Positions 8,376 through 16,458 are shown, counted from the first letter of the stretch. The stretch: DNA of 33,846 nucleotides from Thermohalobaculum sp039178805 (GCA_039178805.1 JBCDFC010000015.1:1-33846), one strand, 5' to 3'. Translations and numbers: made by a program. Notes: generated from the letters alone by a model not told the origin.

Positions 8376-9624
8376 TCTCGGCCTCCCCCTCGGCGTTCAC
8401 GGCCCAGGTCTGGATGCCGTTGTTGTGGTAGATGGAGTTCACGCCACGGACCTTGCGAAGCTGGTGTTTGGTCGGCTGCAGATAGCCTTCGCTGTCGACC
8501 GCGCGCGATTGCATGAGCAAGGGTGAGCCGTCCCAGTCGAACTCGAAATAGAAGCGATGCATGGACTTCGGCGTCGTGAAGCCGTCGACGCGTGCCTGAC
8601 GCCAGTTCTTACCGCCGTCGATGGTGACGTGGACTTCCTTGATCGTGCCCCGACCCGACCAAGCGACGCCGGTCACGACCGTATGCCCCTTGCCATGGGC
8701 GATCGGCGCCTGGGGGCTGGGATTGGTGATGACGGATTTGACGTCCATCTCCCAAGTGAAGCGTCGGGCCCTACCGTCCGCCATCAAGTCGGTGTATTTC
8801 GAGGTCTCCTCGCGATGGTGCCAGGGCTGGTCGCCGACCTCGATCCGGCGGAGCCACTTGACCCACATGTTCCCTTCCCAGCCGGGTACGACGAGGCGCA
8901 CAGGGTAGCCCTGCTCGGGTCGCAACCGCTCGCCGTTCATATGCGTGGCGATCAGGCAGTCATCGAGCGCCTTCTCGAGCGGGACAGACCGGGTCATGCC
9001 CGCGGCGTCCCCGCCCTCGGGCAGCAGCCATTTGGCGCCCCCTTTCAGCCCCGCCTCGGACAGCACATCGCGCAGACGCACGCCCGAGTAGACGCAGTTG
9101 TGGATCATGCCGTGGGTGTACTGCACACCGTTGAGCTGAGCGCCACGCCACTCCATCCCGCTATTCGCAGCGCATTCGAGGAAGTAGGGAACTGAGACCC
9201 TCGGGAACCGGTTGATGTCCTCCAGCGTGAAGACCAGCGGCCGCTCAACGAGGCCGTTGATCATCAGCCGCCACATCGCGGGATCCACCTCAGCGATCCC
9301 ACCGTGATGGCGCTCGAAGCAGAGGCCATTCGGCGTGATGAAGCCGTCAAGCTCATGCAGCGGCGTGAAATTGACCGAGCTGACCGGGTCGGCGGTGAGC
9401 CAGGGCACATTCCTGCGCACCACATGCGCCTCATAGGGCGAGGGCGAGCCGTAGGGCCGCGCATCCACGCCCTCGCCCGTGAACTGCGTCCATGGCTGTT
9501 GGTCGATATCCGTGATCGCCGGGTCGGGCGCGCCCCGCGCGGCACTGGCAGCCAGCGCCGCGCCGCCGGCGGCGAGGCCACCCTTCAGAAAGGCGCGACG
9601 GCCGGGATTGCTCGTCTTCGTCAT
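8359..9624 (-). CDS. soxC: SoxC, molybdenum subunit of sulfane dehydrogenase
   Basis: A sulfite-oxidase-family protein that, with SoxD, oxidises the sulfane sulfur left on SoxY after SoxB has released sulfate. The 421-residue precursor starts with a Tat signal (PGRRAFLKGGLAAGG), as expected for a cofactor-loaded periplasmic enzyme. The molybdopterin domain includes NGLCFERHHGG near 100 and the Mo-ligand cysteine at 151 in PYFLECAANSG. The C-terminal dimerisation domain has GVAWSGRGTIKEVHVTIDGG. GCGAGGAGAGC precedes the ATG. It lies 16 bases after soxB and overlaps soxD, so SoxC and SoxD should be made together. Confidence 0.95.
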   Translation of the reverse strand: MTKTSNPGRRAFLKGGLAAGGAALAASAARGAPDPAITDIDQQPWTQFTGEGVDARPYGSPSPYEAHVVRRNVPWLTADPVSSVNFTPLHELDGFITPNGLCFERHHGGIAEVDPAMWRLMINGLVERPLVFTLEDINRFPRVSVPYFLECAANSGMEWRGAQLNGVQYTHGMIHNCVYSGVRLRDVLSEAGLKGGAKWLLPEGGDAAGMTRSVPLEKALDDCLIATHMNGERLRPEQGYPVRLVVPGWEGNMWVKWLRRIEVGDQPWHHREETSKYTDLMADGRARRFTWEMDVKSVITNPSPQAPIAHGKGHTVVTGVAWSGRGTIKEVHVTIDGGKNWRQARVDGFTTPKSMHRFYFEFDWDGSPLLMQSRAVDSEGYLQPTKHQLRKVRGVNSIYHNNGIQTWAVNAEGEAENVEIS

Positions 9625-9640
9625 GCTCTCCTCGCAGGGT

Positions 9641-11323
9641 TCACGACCGGCCGGCCACGCGGACCGAGTTGTTTGGGTCCATGCTCACGGTGCCATGATG
9701 TCGAATATGGGCCTCCACGACCTCCCAAATCGGCGGTCCCTCGGTGCCCTCGTTCACGCTTGCCCAGCCGGCGACGGTATAGGTGCGGGACGGATCGATG
9801 GGAGAGCCGTCGCCCAACAGCGTCATGTCAGAGATTCGGCTGCCGGCAGGCGCCGTGACGTCGATCGCGTAGCCCATGCCACCCACGCGGACCATGTCGC
9901 CGCCCTGCTGGTAGTACGGATCGGGGTTGAACAGGTTGTCTGCCACGTCCTCGAGAATGACCTTCAGGAGCTCGCCCGTCATCTCGGTCCGGTAGGCTTC
10001 GGGATAGGTCATCGCGGTCGCGTTGAAGACGGCCTCGCGCGTGATGCGTTCGCCCGGCAGCAGCGCGCTGCCCCATCGGAAACCGGGCGACAGCGCGATC
10101 TCGGCGTCGCGCTCCTCGATCAGCGCATTGCAAATGAGATCGTCGAAGGTTCCGTTGAAGTTGCCCCTCCGATAGAGGAGCCCGTCGGTGGTGCCCAGCA
10201 CCTCGCCCAGTTCCGCCTCGAAGGGCGCGCGATGCTCCGTAATCAGCGCCGCCATCTCCGCGTCCGGTGCGATCACATCAGCAAAGACCGGGATGAGCCG
10301 GTGCTTGATGCCTTTCACGCCGGTCGTATCGACGTCGAGATCGACGCGCGAGACGAACTTGCCGTGCGAGCCAGACGCGATCAGCGCCGTGTTGCCGACC
10401 ATCAGCGGCTCCGGCAGCGCGTCATGGGTATGGCCGCAGAGGATCACGTCGATCCCCTCGACACGGCTCGCCATCTTGCGGTCGAGGTCGAAGCCGTTGT
10501 GGCTGAGGAGGACGACGGCATGCGCGCCCTCGGCCCGCACCTCCTCCACTATCTCGCGCACACGCTCCTCGCGGATGCCGAAGGAGAGGCCGGGGAACAT
10601 CCAGGACGGGTTCGCGATCGGCATCCAGGGGAAGGCCTGCCCGATCACCGCGATCTTCGCCCCGCCCCGGTCGAACATCGTATAGGGTTCGTAAGCGGGC
10701 TCGTCCCATTCGGCGTCGAAGATGTTCGCGCCGAGGAACGGGAAGGGCAGCGCGTCGACGATTTCCGTCACCCGGTCGATGCCGAGCGTGAACTCCCAAT
10801 GCGAGGTCATGGCGTCGGGCTTCATCAGGTTCATGGCATCGACCATGTCCTGGCCTTGGGTCCGCAGACAGGTGAGCGAGCCCTGCCAGGTATCGCCCGC
10901 ATCAAGCAGTAGCGCCTCGGGCCGATCCCCGCGGATCCGCTTCACGACGGTCGCGACCCGGTCGAGCCCACCCATGCGCCCGTATTCCTGCGCGAGCGCC
11001 GCGAAATCCACCGAGCTCAGCGCATAGGCGCCGGGGCTGCCGGCCTCGATATTGTAGAGTTTTAGGAAATCCTGCCCGGTCACATGCGGCGGCTGGCCCG
11101 CAACCTCTCCGACGCCGAGATTGACCGACGGTTCACGATACCAGACCGGTTTCAGCTGACCGTGAATGTCGCAGAGATGGATGAGCGTCACATTGCCGAA
11201 GGAAGGCATGTCGACGAGGCCCGCCTCCGTCAGCCCCTGCGCCCGTGCGATGCCTGCGACGCCACCACCCGCAAGCGCACTTGTCGCCATGGCCGCCTGC
11301 AGGAAATCGCGCCGAGAGATCAT
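9641..11323 (-). CDS. soxB: SoxB, thiosulfohydrolase
   Basis: A periplasmic di-manganese hydrolase of the 5'-nucleotidase/metallophosphoesterase family that releases sulfate from SoxY-bound cysteine S-thiosulfonate. The 560-residue precursor has a Tat signal (ISRRDFLQAAM). Metal-binding motifs appear in order: LCDIHGQLKP near 50, LLDAGDTWQGS near 140, SHWEFTLG near 175, LSHNGFD near 265 and CGHTHDALPEP near 295. The C-terminal domain holds the GNFNGTFDDLICNAL and YYQQGGDMVRVGG segments of the substrate end. CGGAGGAGAC precedes the ATG. Full length, with no sign of damage. Confidence 0.96.
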   Translation of the reverse strand: MISRRDFLQAAMATSALAGGGVAGIARAQGLTEAGLVDMPSFGNVTLIHLCDIHGQLKPVWYREPSVNLGVGEVAGQPPHVTGQDFLKLYNIEAGSPGAYALSSVDFAALAQEYGRMGGLDRVATVVKRIRGDRPEALLLDAGDTWQGSLTCLRTQGQDMVDAMNLMKPDAMTSHWEFTLGIDRVTEIVDALPFPFLGANIFDAEWDEPAYEPYTMFDRGGAKIAVIGQAFPWMPIANPSWMFPGLSFGIREERVREIVEEVRAEGAHAVVLLSHNGFDLDRKMASRVEGIDVILCGHTHDALPEPLMVGNTALIASGSHGKFVSRVDLDVDTTGVKGIKHRLIPVFADVIAPDAEMAALITEHRAPFEAELGEVLGTTDGLLYRRGNFNGTFDDLICNALIEERDAEIALSPGFRWGSALLPGERITREAVFNATAMTYPEAYRTEMTGELLKVILEDVADNLFNPDPYYQQGGDMVRVGGMGYAIDVTAPAGSRISDMTLLGDGSPIDPSRTYTVAGWASVNEGTEGPPIWEVVEAHIRHHGTVSMDPNNSVRVAGRS

Positions 11324-11439
11324 CCAAGTCTCCTCCGTTCGCGGGCATGCCCCACGTCGTCGCCGGCGCCTCGGCCGGCGTCATTCGCCGTTTCGTGCGT
11401 GCGCGCCCCCTCTCCGTTCCCCAGCAAGGGGCGACGCCT

Positions 11440-12282
11440 TCAGTTCCTCACAGACGGCGTCTCGATCGAGAGCCCCGCACCGCGGCTTGCCAGATAGGCC
11501 TCAAGCGCCACGAACTCGTCCGATCCGCGCTTGTACGGCTTCGCGCGGATGTTCTTCATGCAGCCTGAGAACCGGCGATGGAGCGAACCGAGGCCAGACC
11601 ATTTGAAGCGGTAGGTCGGGAAGCCGTTGATCATGCCCTGGGAGAGGTGATCGGCCCGGATCATCTGGCCGTAGTTGTCCTCATGGCACTGGTTGCAGGC
11701 CATATCGAGCTGTCCGACCCGGGTGTAGTAGAGGTCCCTGCCCTTCTCGATCCACTCCGCCATCGGTCCGTCGGTCTGCACCGTCATCGGCTCACCGCGG
11801 GACTGGAGTCCGATAAGGGCTGTCATGGCCAGCATCTCGGGGCTTTCCCATTTCCAGGCCTCGGCGCCCTGATGCTCGGTGATCGACCAGTTGACCCAGT
11901 GCTCGAGCGACCAAGGTTTGCCAGCCTCCTCGTTCCAAAGCGGCATATTCGCCCGGAAGCCCGCCATCGAGACCTCGACATCGCCGTGGCAGTCAGCGCA
12001 GCTTTGCGCCGATGCCCCTGCCGGGGTCTCCCAAAGCTCATGCGCATAGTCGACGGCGACCATGGCCGGGTTCTCGAAGTCGTCAGTCTCCAGCGATTGC
12101 GTCTCAGGTTTGCGGAAGCGCCAGCCCGAATAGATCGTTTCAAGCGGATGGTCACCCGTCGTCTTCACTTCAGTGATGAGTTCATCGCCCTCGATCACCA
12201 AGTCGTTCTCGTCCGGTCCCGGCCCAGCGAATGCAAGACCGGCGATGCTGGAGCTGGCTATAAGAAGCGCGAGCTTCTTCAT
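11440..12282 (-). CDS. soxA: SoxA, diheme cytochrome subunit of SoxXA
   Basis: With SoxX it forms the c-type cytochrome that joins thiosulfate oxidatively to the SoxY cysteine. The 280-residue precursor has a Sec signal (MKKLALLIASSSIAGLAFAG). Heme motifs are CADCH at 95-99 and CNQCH at 196-200, so this is the diheme SoxA type. The active-site Cys241 lies in RRFSGCMKNIRA, the expected cysteine persulfide heme ligand. GGGAGGAAAGTG sits before the ATG at 12282; a GTG one codon upstream is less likely. The gene lies between soxZ and soxB, with a 116-base gap before soxB. Confidence 0.95.
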   Translation of the reverse strand: MKKLALLIASSSIAGLAFAGPGPDENDLVIEGDELITEVKTTGDHPLETIYSGWRFRKPETQSLETDDFENPAMVAVDYAHELWETPAGASAQSCADCHGDVEVSMAGFRANMPLWNEEAGKPWSLEHWVNWSITEHQGAEAWKWESPEMLAMTALIGLQSRGEPMTVQTDGPMAEWIEKGRDLYYTRVGQLDMACNQCHEDNYGQMIRADHLSQGMINGFPTYRFKWSGLGSLHRRFSGCMKNIRAKPYKRGSDEFVALEAYLASRGAGLSIETPSVRN

Positions 12283-12324
12283 CACTTTCCTCCCAGGATT
12301 ATTGTTATTGTACGTTGGCCGGTG

Positions 12325-12654
12325 TCAGCCGATCGCGATCTTCTTTTCCTCTGTGTAGACCGAGCCGTCGTCGTCGACCCATTCGAACTGCAGCGTGCCC
12401 GCTTCGGGAACGATCATGTCGAAGCTGAAATAGGGGTTGGCTGAGACCGCCGGCTCGATCACCGCCTCGAACACGACCTCGCCGTTAAACCGGGCGGTGA
12501 AGTGGTTGATGATCTTCCGCGGGATGATCTCACCCGTCTTGCGGTCCTTGCGCTGGCCGGACTCCATCGGGTGGCTGATCAGCGTCTTGATCGTCACGAC
12601 CTCGCCGGCTGCTGCCTTGCGGGGCACTTTCACGCGGGGTTTTACCCTTGCCAT
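12325..12654 (-). CDS. soxZ: SoxZ, subunit of the SoxYZ sulfur carrier
   Basis: A 109-residue immunoglobulin-like partner of SoxY, without its own signal peptide; it is thought to ride through Tat with SoxY. Recognisable parts are RVKVPRKAAAGEVVTIKTLI, HPMESGQRKD, IIPRKIINHFTARFNG and the FEWVDDDGSVYTEEK end. These match SoxZ along the whole length. A strong GGAGGAAAGAGAG precedes the ATG. It starts 17 bases after soxY, as expected for a heterodimer made in equal amounts. Confidence 0.96.
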   Translation of the reverse strand: MARVKPRVKVPRKAAAGEVVTIKTLISHPMESGQRKDRKTGEIIPRKIINHFTARFNGEVVFEAVIEPAVSANPYFSFDMIVPEAGTLQFEWVDDDGSVYTEEKKIAIG

Positions 12655-12671
12655 CTCTCTTTCCTCCTGCC

Positions 12672-13100
12672 TCAGCCGCCGCAGCCGCCGATCGTCACCT
12701 TCACGGTGCGCTTGACCATGGTGAACTCGCCGTTCTCGAGCTTGGCGACCGCGATCACGTCCTGGGTCTGCGCCAGGCGAATGCGGGTCGCGGCGGAGCG
12801 GTTCGGCGCAAGTTTGCCGAAGTTGAAGGTCGCCACGCCCGGGTTCGGGTTGCCCGTGGCGACCAGCATAATCGCAGCGGCGCCATCGGCCGAGACCGAG
12901 ACGGGCACTGTGTTGCCGTTCTCGGCGATCTCTGGCGTGGTCAGATCGATGCCGCCATCGCCTGGGGTCGCGCCCCCGGTGAACGCGTCGATTGCCTCTT
13001 GAACCGGATCGGTACCGGCAAAGGCAGGCAGCGAGGGCGCGAGAGCAAGCGCCGTGGCACCCGCGCCGAGCTGGCAGAATGTGCGACGGGAAACGTCCAT
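12672..13100 (-). CDS. soxY: SoxY, sulfur-carrying subunit with C-terminal cysteine arm
   Basis: SoxY holds the pathway's sulfur intermediates on one cysteine at the tip of a flexible tail. The 142-residue precursor has a Tat signal (SRRTFCQLGAGATALAL) and ends in GGCGG, with Cys140 as the carrier, the hallmark of the family. GGGAGGAAAG directly before the ATG at 13100 fixes the start; an in-frame ATG at 13112 overlaps this binding site and is unlikely. It is 53 bases downstream of soxX. Confidence 0.96.
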   Translation of the reverse strand: MDVSRRTFCQLGAGATALALAPSLPAFAGTDPVQEAIDAFTGGATPGDGGIDLTTPEIAENGNTVPVSVSADGAAAIMLVATGNPNPGVATFNFGKLAPNRSAATRIRLAQTQDVIAVAKLENGEFTMVKRTVKVTIGGCGG

Positions 13101-13153
13101 CTTTCCTCCCATGGGCCTTGAGCCCTCTGTTTCAGAGCCGGTCGCGTATCCGG

Positions 13154-13636
13154 TCACTCTCTGAGCGTCTGTAGGTAGGCGACGAGATCCTCGACCTGCT
13201 GGGCGGTCAGGATCGTCTTCCCTTCGAAGTCTTCGAGGGGGCGATTGAAACCAGTATCGCGATAGAAAGCCGGCATGATCGTATGCTCGCCGAAGACTTG
13301 CTTCGAGTTGATCACGATCGCGCGAAGCTCTGCCTCGGTCCAACGATCGGCGACGCCGTCAAGCGGTGGGCCGACCTCTCCGTGAAACAGCTCTTCGTTC
13401 GCCAGGTCGCCGTTTTGGTGACAGGCGAGGCAGTTGCCAAGCTTGCGGCCCGCGAAGGTCGCGCGGCCGGTTGCAGGATCGCCAGGGGCGCTGGTCAATG
13501 GCGTTGCCACTGCCCCATCCTCAATGACGATGTCCGATGGCGCCATCTGCGCCAGGGCGATTGGTGGCGCCATCTGCGCCAGGACAATTCCAGAGACCAA
13601 GGTCACGGCAAGTGCGAGCGTGCGAGCCCCGATCAT
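13154..13636 (-). CDS. soxX: SoxX, monoheme cytochrome subunit of SoxXA
   Basis: Partner of SoxA that carries electrons away from the active site. The 160-residue precursor has a signal peptide, a single heme motif CLACH at 69-73, a likely axial Met121 in HTIMPAFY, and a closing LTAQQVEDLVAYLQTL helix. A GGGAG site stands nine bases before the ATG at 13636; an ATG further upstream would add 26 unlikely residues. Oddly, the end of the signal peptide holds two copies of LAQMAP nine residues apart (20-25 and 29-34), made by a 27-base tandem repeat. An AT-rich candidate operator lies about 73 bases upstream of the start. Confidence 0.94.
   Translation of the reverse strand: MIGARTLALAVTLVSGIVLAQMAPPIALAQMAPSDIVIEDGAVATPLTSAPGDPATGRATFAGRKLGNCLACHQNGDLANEELFHGEVGPPLDGVADRWTEAELRAIVINSKQVFGEHTIMPAFYRDTGFNRPLEDFEGKTILTAQQVEDLVAYLQTLRE
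13538..13583. repeat. 27-bp tandem duplication in the soxX signal-peptide region
   Basis: The 19-base string TGGCGCCATCTGCGCCAGG occurs at 13538-13556 and again, identically, at 13565-13583. The period of 27 bases keeps the reading frame and duplicates LAQMAP at the probable signal peptidase site, so either copy might be cut. Confidence 0.9.
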
Positions 13637-13708
13637 GTGCGTTTCTCCCGGTGAGTCTTCTTGTTTGCGAGAGAGCGTGCCAAAGAGCAGAACCATACGC
13701 AACATCAA

Positions 13709-13719
13709 ATTCAAATTTT
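13709..13719. promoter_or_regulatory. Candidate SoxR operator upstream of soxX
   Basis: ATTCAAATTTT within the imperfect palindrome AAATTCAAATTT (13707-13718), in an AT-rich island of the soxW-soxX gap. It matches the soxV/soxS site in 9 of 11 positions (ATTCAWATWTT). An ArsR-family operator is an inference; this could also be part of a promoter for soxX. Confidence 0.4.
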
Positions 13720-13780
13720 AGCATGTAACGATGTGTGTGGGCGTGGCTGAGCGCTAGCGCTGGAAGACACGGGTCAGCCT

Positions 13781-14362
13781 CTAGAGCTTCCCCTCCGCCC
13801 GAAGCTTCTCGATGTTGCGGGCGTGGAACTTCTGGAAGTGCTCGTCGCCCTCGTAGCCCTTCATCTTGATCCAGCGAAACATGTCGAGCGTGGTCCATTT
13901 GCCGAAGGCGCCCGGCATTGTCTGAACTGAGGCCTCGGCGACGGTTACGTCCTCTGCCGCGTCTTCAGGCAGAAAGATGACCGTAGGCGTGAAGGCAACG
14001 GCCCAGCGGCGCACGGCCTCCCGCTCCGTAAGGACTTCGCCATCGAGATCGATCACTTCCTCGTCGCCGAACATGTTGAGCTGCACGACAACGAAGTTCT
14101 CCTGGATGTAGTCGGCGACCTCCGGATCGGAGAGGACTTCCTCATGAAGCTTGCGGCAGTAGATGCAGCCATACTGCTCGATAATCACCGCCAGCCGCTT
14201 GCCCTCGTCCGCTGCGTTCTCCAGGTCCTCACGCATGTCCTTAAAGGTCACGGCGAACCAGTCCTGATGGTGGAGCGCGCCGGGCGCAGGCTCGGCTGGC
14301 GCAGCGGATGGCAGGGCGAAAGCGAGGGTCAGGCAAAGGGAAACAAGACGGCGAGTTGGCAT
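13781..14362 (-). CDS. soxW: SoxW, periplasmic thioredoxin
   Basis: A 193-residue thioredoxin-fold protein with a Sec signal (MPTRRLVSLCLTLAFALPSAAPA) and the redox motif CIYC at 66-69 in EQYGCIYCRKLHEEV. The cis-Pro loop is FTPTVIFLP. It should receive reducing power through SoxV and keep thiols of the Sox system, probably SoxY's cysteine, reduced. GAGGAG before the ATG at 14362 sets the start, 17 bases after the soxV stop. A 144-base gap with a candidate operator separates it from soxX. Confidence 0.9.
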   Translation of the reverse strand: MPTRRLVSLCLTLAFALPSAAPAEPAPGALHHQDWFAVTFKDMREDLENAADEGKRLAVIIEQYGCIYCRKLHEEVLSDPEVADYIQENFVVVQLNMFGDEEVIDLDGEVLTEREAVRRWAVAFTPTVIFLPEDAAEDVTVAEASVQTMPGAFGKWTTLDMFRWIKMKGYEGDEHFQKFHARNIEKLRAEGKL

Positions 14363-14379
14363 GACGGTCTCCTCTTCGT

Positions 14380-15111
14380 TCAGCCCATCGCGGGCACGTA
14401 GTCGAGCATCCAGGCGGCGATATCGGCGATGCTGTTGGTGATGAAGAGCACGCCGGTGAGGACCAGAACGCCCCCCATCGCGCGCTCTACCAGCCCCAGA
14501 TACCCCCGCGCCCGGCGCATCAGCGCCAGGAACGGGCCCACGAAGGCGGCGGCAAGGACGAAAGGCAGGCCCATGCCCAGGGCATAGGCGCCGAGCAGGA
14601 GCGCGCCATCGAAAGCCGTCTCCTGCCCTGCTGCAGTGAACAGGATAGCGGCCAGCACTGGGCCGACGCAGGGCGTCCAACCGAAGCCGAAGGCGAGGCC
14701 CACGAGATAGGAACCGGCAAATGTCGCCGGGCGCTGCTCAACCTCCAGCCGCGCCTGCCGGTAGAGGAGCGGGATGCGGAGAATGCCCAGGAAATGCAGC
14801 CCCATGGCCAGGATCACACCGCCCGCGATCCAGCGCAGCGTGTCGAAATGGCGGCTCACGGCCTGCCCGATCCCACTTGCCGTCGCCCCCAGCGCTACGA
14901 AGACCGTGGCGAAGCCGAGCGCGAAGAAGAGCGCCGCCAAGAGGACCCGCCTGTCCGCACCAGTTTGCCGCTTTCCATCACCACTCAGCTCTTCCAAGCT
15001 CACACCGGCGAGGAAGCAGAGATAGGGCGGGACGATCGGCAGCACGCAGGGCGAGGCGAAGGACATGAGCCCCGCCAATGCCGCACCAGCATGGCCGATA
15101 TCGAACTCCAT
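14380..15111 (-). CDS. soxV: SoxV, CcdA-type membrane electron transporter
   Basis: A six-helix membrane protein of the CcdA/DsbD family that moves electrons from cytoplasmic thioredoxin to periplasmic SoxW. The redox cysteines are in LMSFASPCVLPIVPPYLCFLAG-type sequence near the start (first Cys in FASPCVLP) and in FGWTPCVGPVLAA in the middle. The family often begins right before the first helix, which favours the ATG at 15111; a GTG at 15120 would add three residues. It is the first gene of the minus-strand operon and divergent from soxS, only 48 bases apart. Confidence 0.9.
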   Translation of the reverse strand: MEFDIGHAGAALAGLMSFASPCVLPIVPPYLCFLAGVSLEELSGDGKRQTGADRRVLLAALFFALGFATVFVALGATASGIGQAVSRHFDTLRWIAGGVILAMGLHFLGILRIPLLYRQARLEVEQRPATFAGSYLVGLAFGFGWTPCVGPVLAAILFTAAGQETAFDGALLLGAYALGMGLPFVLAAAFVGPFLALMRRARGYLGLVERAMGGVLVLTGVLFITNSIADIAAWMLDYVPAMG

Positions 15112-15137
15112 GGCCGTCACATCCCCGGGCTTGTCAT

Positions 15138-15148
15138 ATTCATATATT
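15138..15148. promoter_or_regulatory. Candidate SoxR operator in the soxV/soxS divergent gap
   Basis: ATTCATATATT in an AT-rich stretch (15135-15149) of an otherwise GC-rich 48-base gap between divergent soxV and soxS. It shares 9 of 11 positions with the site upstream of soxX. A repressor bound here would cover both operons' starts. Binding by SoxR is inferred from position and its ArsR family. Confidence 0.45.
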
Positions 15149-15159
15149 CAGGAAATACT

Positions 15160-15570
15160 ATGTCTAAGAAACGTCGAGGGTCAATCGGGCTCATGCGGCA
15201 CACACTCCTAGGACTGGCTTTCCTGCTGCTCGCCGCGACCACCGGCCGGGCGGATATGAGGCTGCTGATGCTCGATCAGCCGCACTGCGAATGGTGCGAA
15301 ATCTGGGAGACCGAGATCGGCGGCGCTTACCATCTGACCGATGAGGGGGCCGTGGCACCGCTCCTCCGCGCCAACATTCACGAGCCGCTGCCTGACGGAG
15401 TGACCTTGGATCGCAACGCCCGCTTCACGCCGACCTTCGTGCTGCTGCGGGACGGACAAGAGGTCGGGCGGCTGGAAGGCTATGCCGGTGAGGAGTTCTT
15501 CTACCCGATGCTCGGTCGGCTCCTCGATGCAGCGCTCGCGAAGACCGGCCCCGATACCCACAAGGAGTAG
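15160..15570 (+). CDS. soxS: SoxS, periplasmic thioredoxin-like protein
   Basis: A 136-residue thioredoxin-fold protein with an N-terminal signal helix (MRHTLLGLAFLLLAATTGRA) and the motif CEWC at 43-46 in QPHCEWCEIWE. The cis-Pro loop is RFTPTFVLL. In Paracoccus SoxS reactivates oxidised SoxYZ; the same role fits here. AGGAA ahead of the ATG at 15160 supports this start; an ATG at 15193 would give a shorter signal. First gene of the plus-strand operon, four bases before the HbpS-like gene. Confidence 0.88.
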   Translation: MSKKRRGSIGLMRHTLLGLAFLLLAATTGRADMRLLMLDQPHCEWCEIWETEIGGAYHLTDEGAVAPLLRANIHEPLPDGVTLDRNARFTPTFVLLRDGQEVGRLEGYAGEEFFYPMLGRLLDAALAKTGPDTHKE

Positions 15571-15574
15571 ATGC

Positions 15575-16087
15575 ATGTCCCCCATGGCTGCTGTTCGTGC
15601 CACGGTCGTCGCCGCGTCTATCGTCCTCCCGACGCCAACAGCCGCCGAGGATGCAGAGGGCCTCGCCTCATTCGACGTGATGACGCCGGACACGGCCATC
15701 ACGCTCGCGCGCGCGACGCTCGAGGCATGCCGCGAGGGCGGCTATCAGATCGCCGTCGCCGTGCTCGACCGCTTCGGTCAGACCCAGGTCGTGATCCGCG
15801 ACCGCTTCGCGGGCCCTCACACCGTGCCCACGGCCACCGCCAAGGCATGGACGGCAGTCAGCTTCCGGGGCGAAACGCTCGAACTCGACCGCATGATCGT
15901 CGACGGAGAGCTCGACACCGCCATTCGCGACATCCCCGGTGCCCTCTTCCTTGGTGGCGGTTTGCCCGTTCTTTCGGCAGGCTCCATCGTCGGTGGTATC
16001 GGCGTCTCCGGTGCGCCCGAACCATCGATTGATCACGACTGTGCAGGTGCGGGAATTGAGGCTATCTCTGAACTTCTAGAGTTCTGA
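15575..16087 (+). CDS. Secreted HbpS/GlcG-like protein in the sox operon
   Basis: A 170-residue protein with a Sec-type signal (about 1-24) followed by a single HbpS/GlcG domain (DUF336). Family landmarks are ITLARATLEACREGGYQIAVAVLDRFG, the FAGPHTVPTATAKAWTAVSF segment and the PGALFLGGGLPVL...GGIGVSG core. HbpS proteins bind heme in Streptomyces; many family members are uncharacterised. AAGGAG at 15562-15567 overlaps the soxS stop and lies seven bases before the ATG, so the two are translated in series. A role in heme delivery or sensing for the many Sox cytochromes is a guess from position. Confidence 0.82.
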   Translation: MSPMAAVRATVVAASIVLPTPTAAEDAEGLASFDVMTPDTAITLARATLEACREGGYQIAVAVLDRFGQTQVVIRDRFAGPHTVPTATAKAWTAVSFRGETLELDRMIVDGELDTAIRDIPGALFLGGGLPVLSAGSIVGGIGVSGAPEPSIDHDCAGAGIEAISELLEF

Positions 16088-16095
16088 GCGGGAGC

Positions 16096-16458
16096 ATGGG
16101 CTTCATGGCACTGCCTGTCATCAAGGAAGGCCTCGAAGAGGCTGAGATGGCGCGCATGATGGAGAACGCGCGCCAGGCGGCCGATTTTCTGAAGGCCCTC
16201 GCTCATGAAGGGCGCCTGATGATTCTCTGCCATCTGGCCCAGGGCGAGCGCTCCGTCACCGAGCTTGAACGCCTCCTCTCGCAACGCCAGGCCGCCGTGA
16301 GCCAGCAACTCGCCCGACTGCGCCTCGAAGGTCTGGTGGAAAGCCGCAGGCAGGGGAAGGCGATTTACTACCGCCTCGCCGACGGGCGCGCCGAGCAGAT
16401 CATCTCCATCGTCTACGACATGTTCTGCAGCGACACAGGCGACGCGCCCGACGCGTAA
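16096..16458 (+). CDS. soxR: SoxR, ArsR-family (persulfide-sensing type) repressor
   Basis: A 120-residue winged-helix regulator. The helix-turn-helix lies at about 54-82 (SVTELERLLSQRQAAVSQQLARLRLEGLV), followed by a wing (QGKAIYYRL). Cys45 (MILCHL) and Cys111 (DMFCSD) are 66 residues apart, the same spacing as the sulfide-sensing pair Cys41/Cys107 of SqrR. It should therefore repress sox genes until persulfide bridges the cysteines. The start is either the ATG at 16096 or the one at 16105, which sits better behind GGGAG. It starts eight bases after the HbpS-like gene. Confidence 0.9.
   Translation: MGFMALPVIKEGLEEAEMARMMENARQAADFLKALAHEGRLMILCHLAQGERSVTELERLLSQRQAAVSQQLARLRLEGLVESRRQGKAIYYRLADGRAEQIISIVYDMFCSDTGDAPDA

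Noticed and set aside
9479..10912. Plus-strand reading frame of 477 residues opposite soxB and soxC
   Set aside because: Antisense to two highly conserved genes and with no domain of its own.
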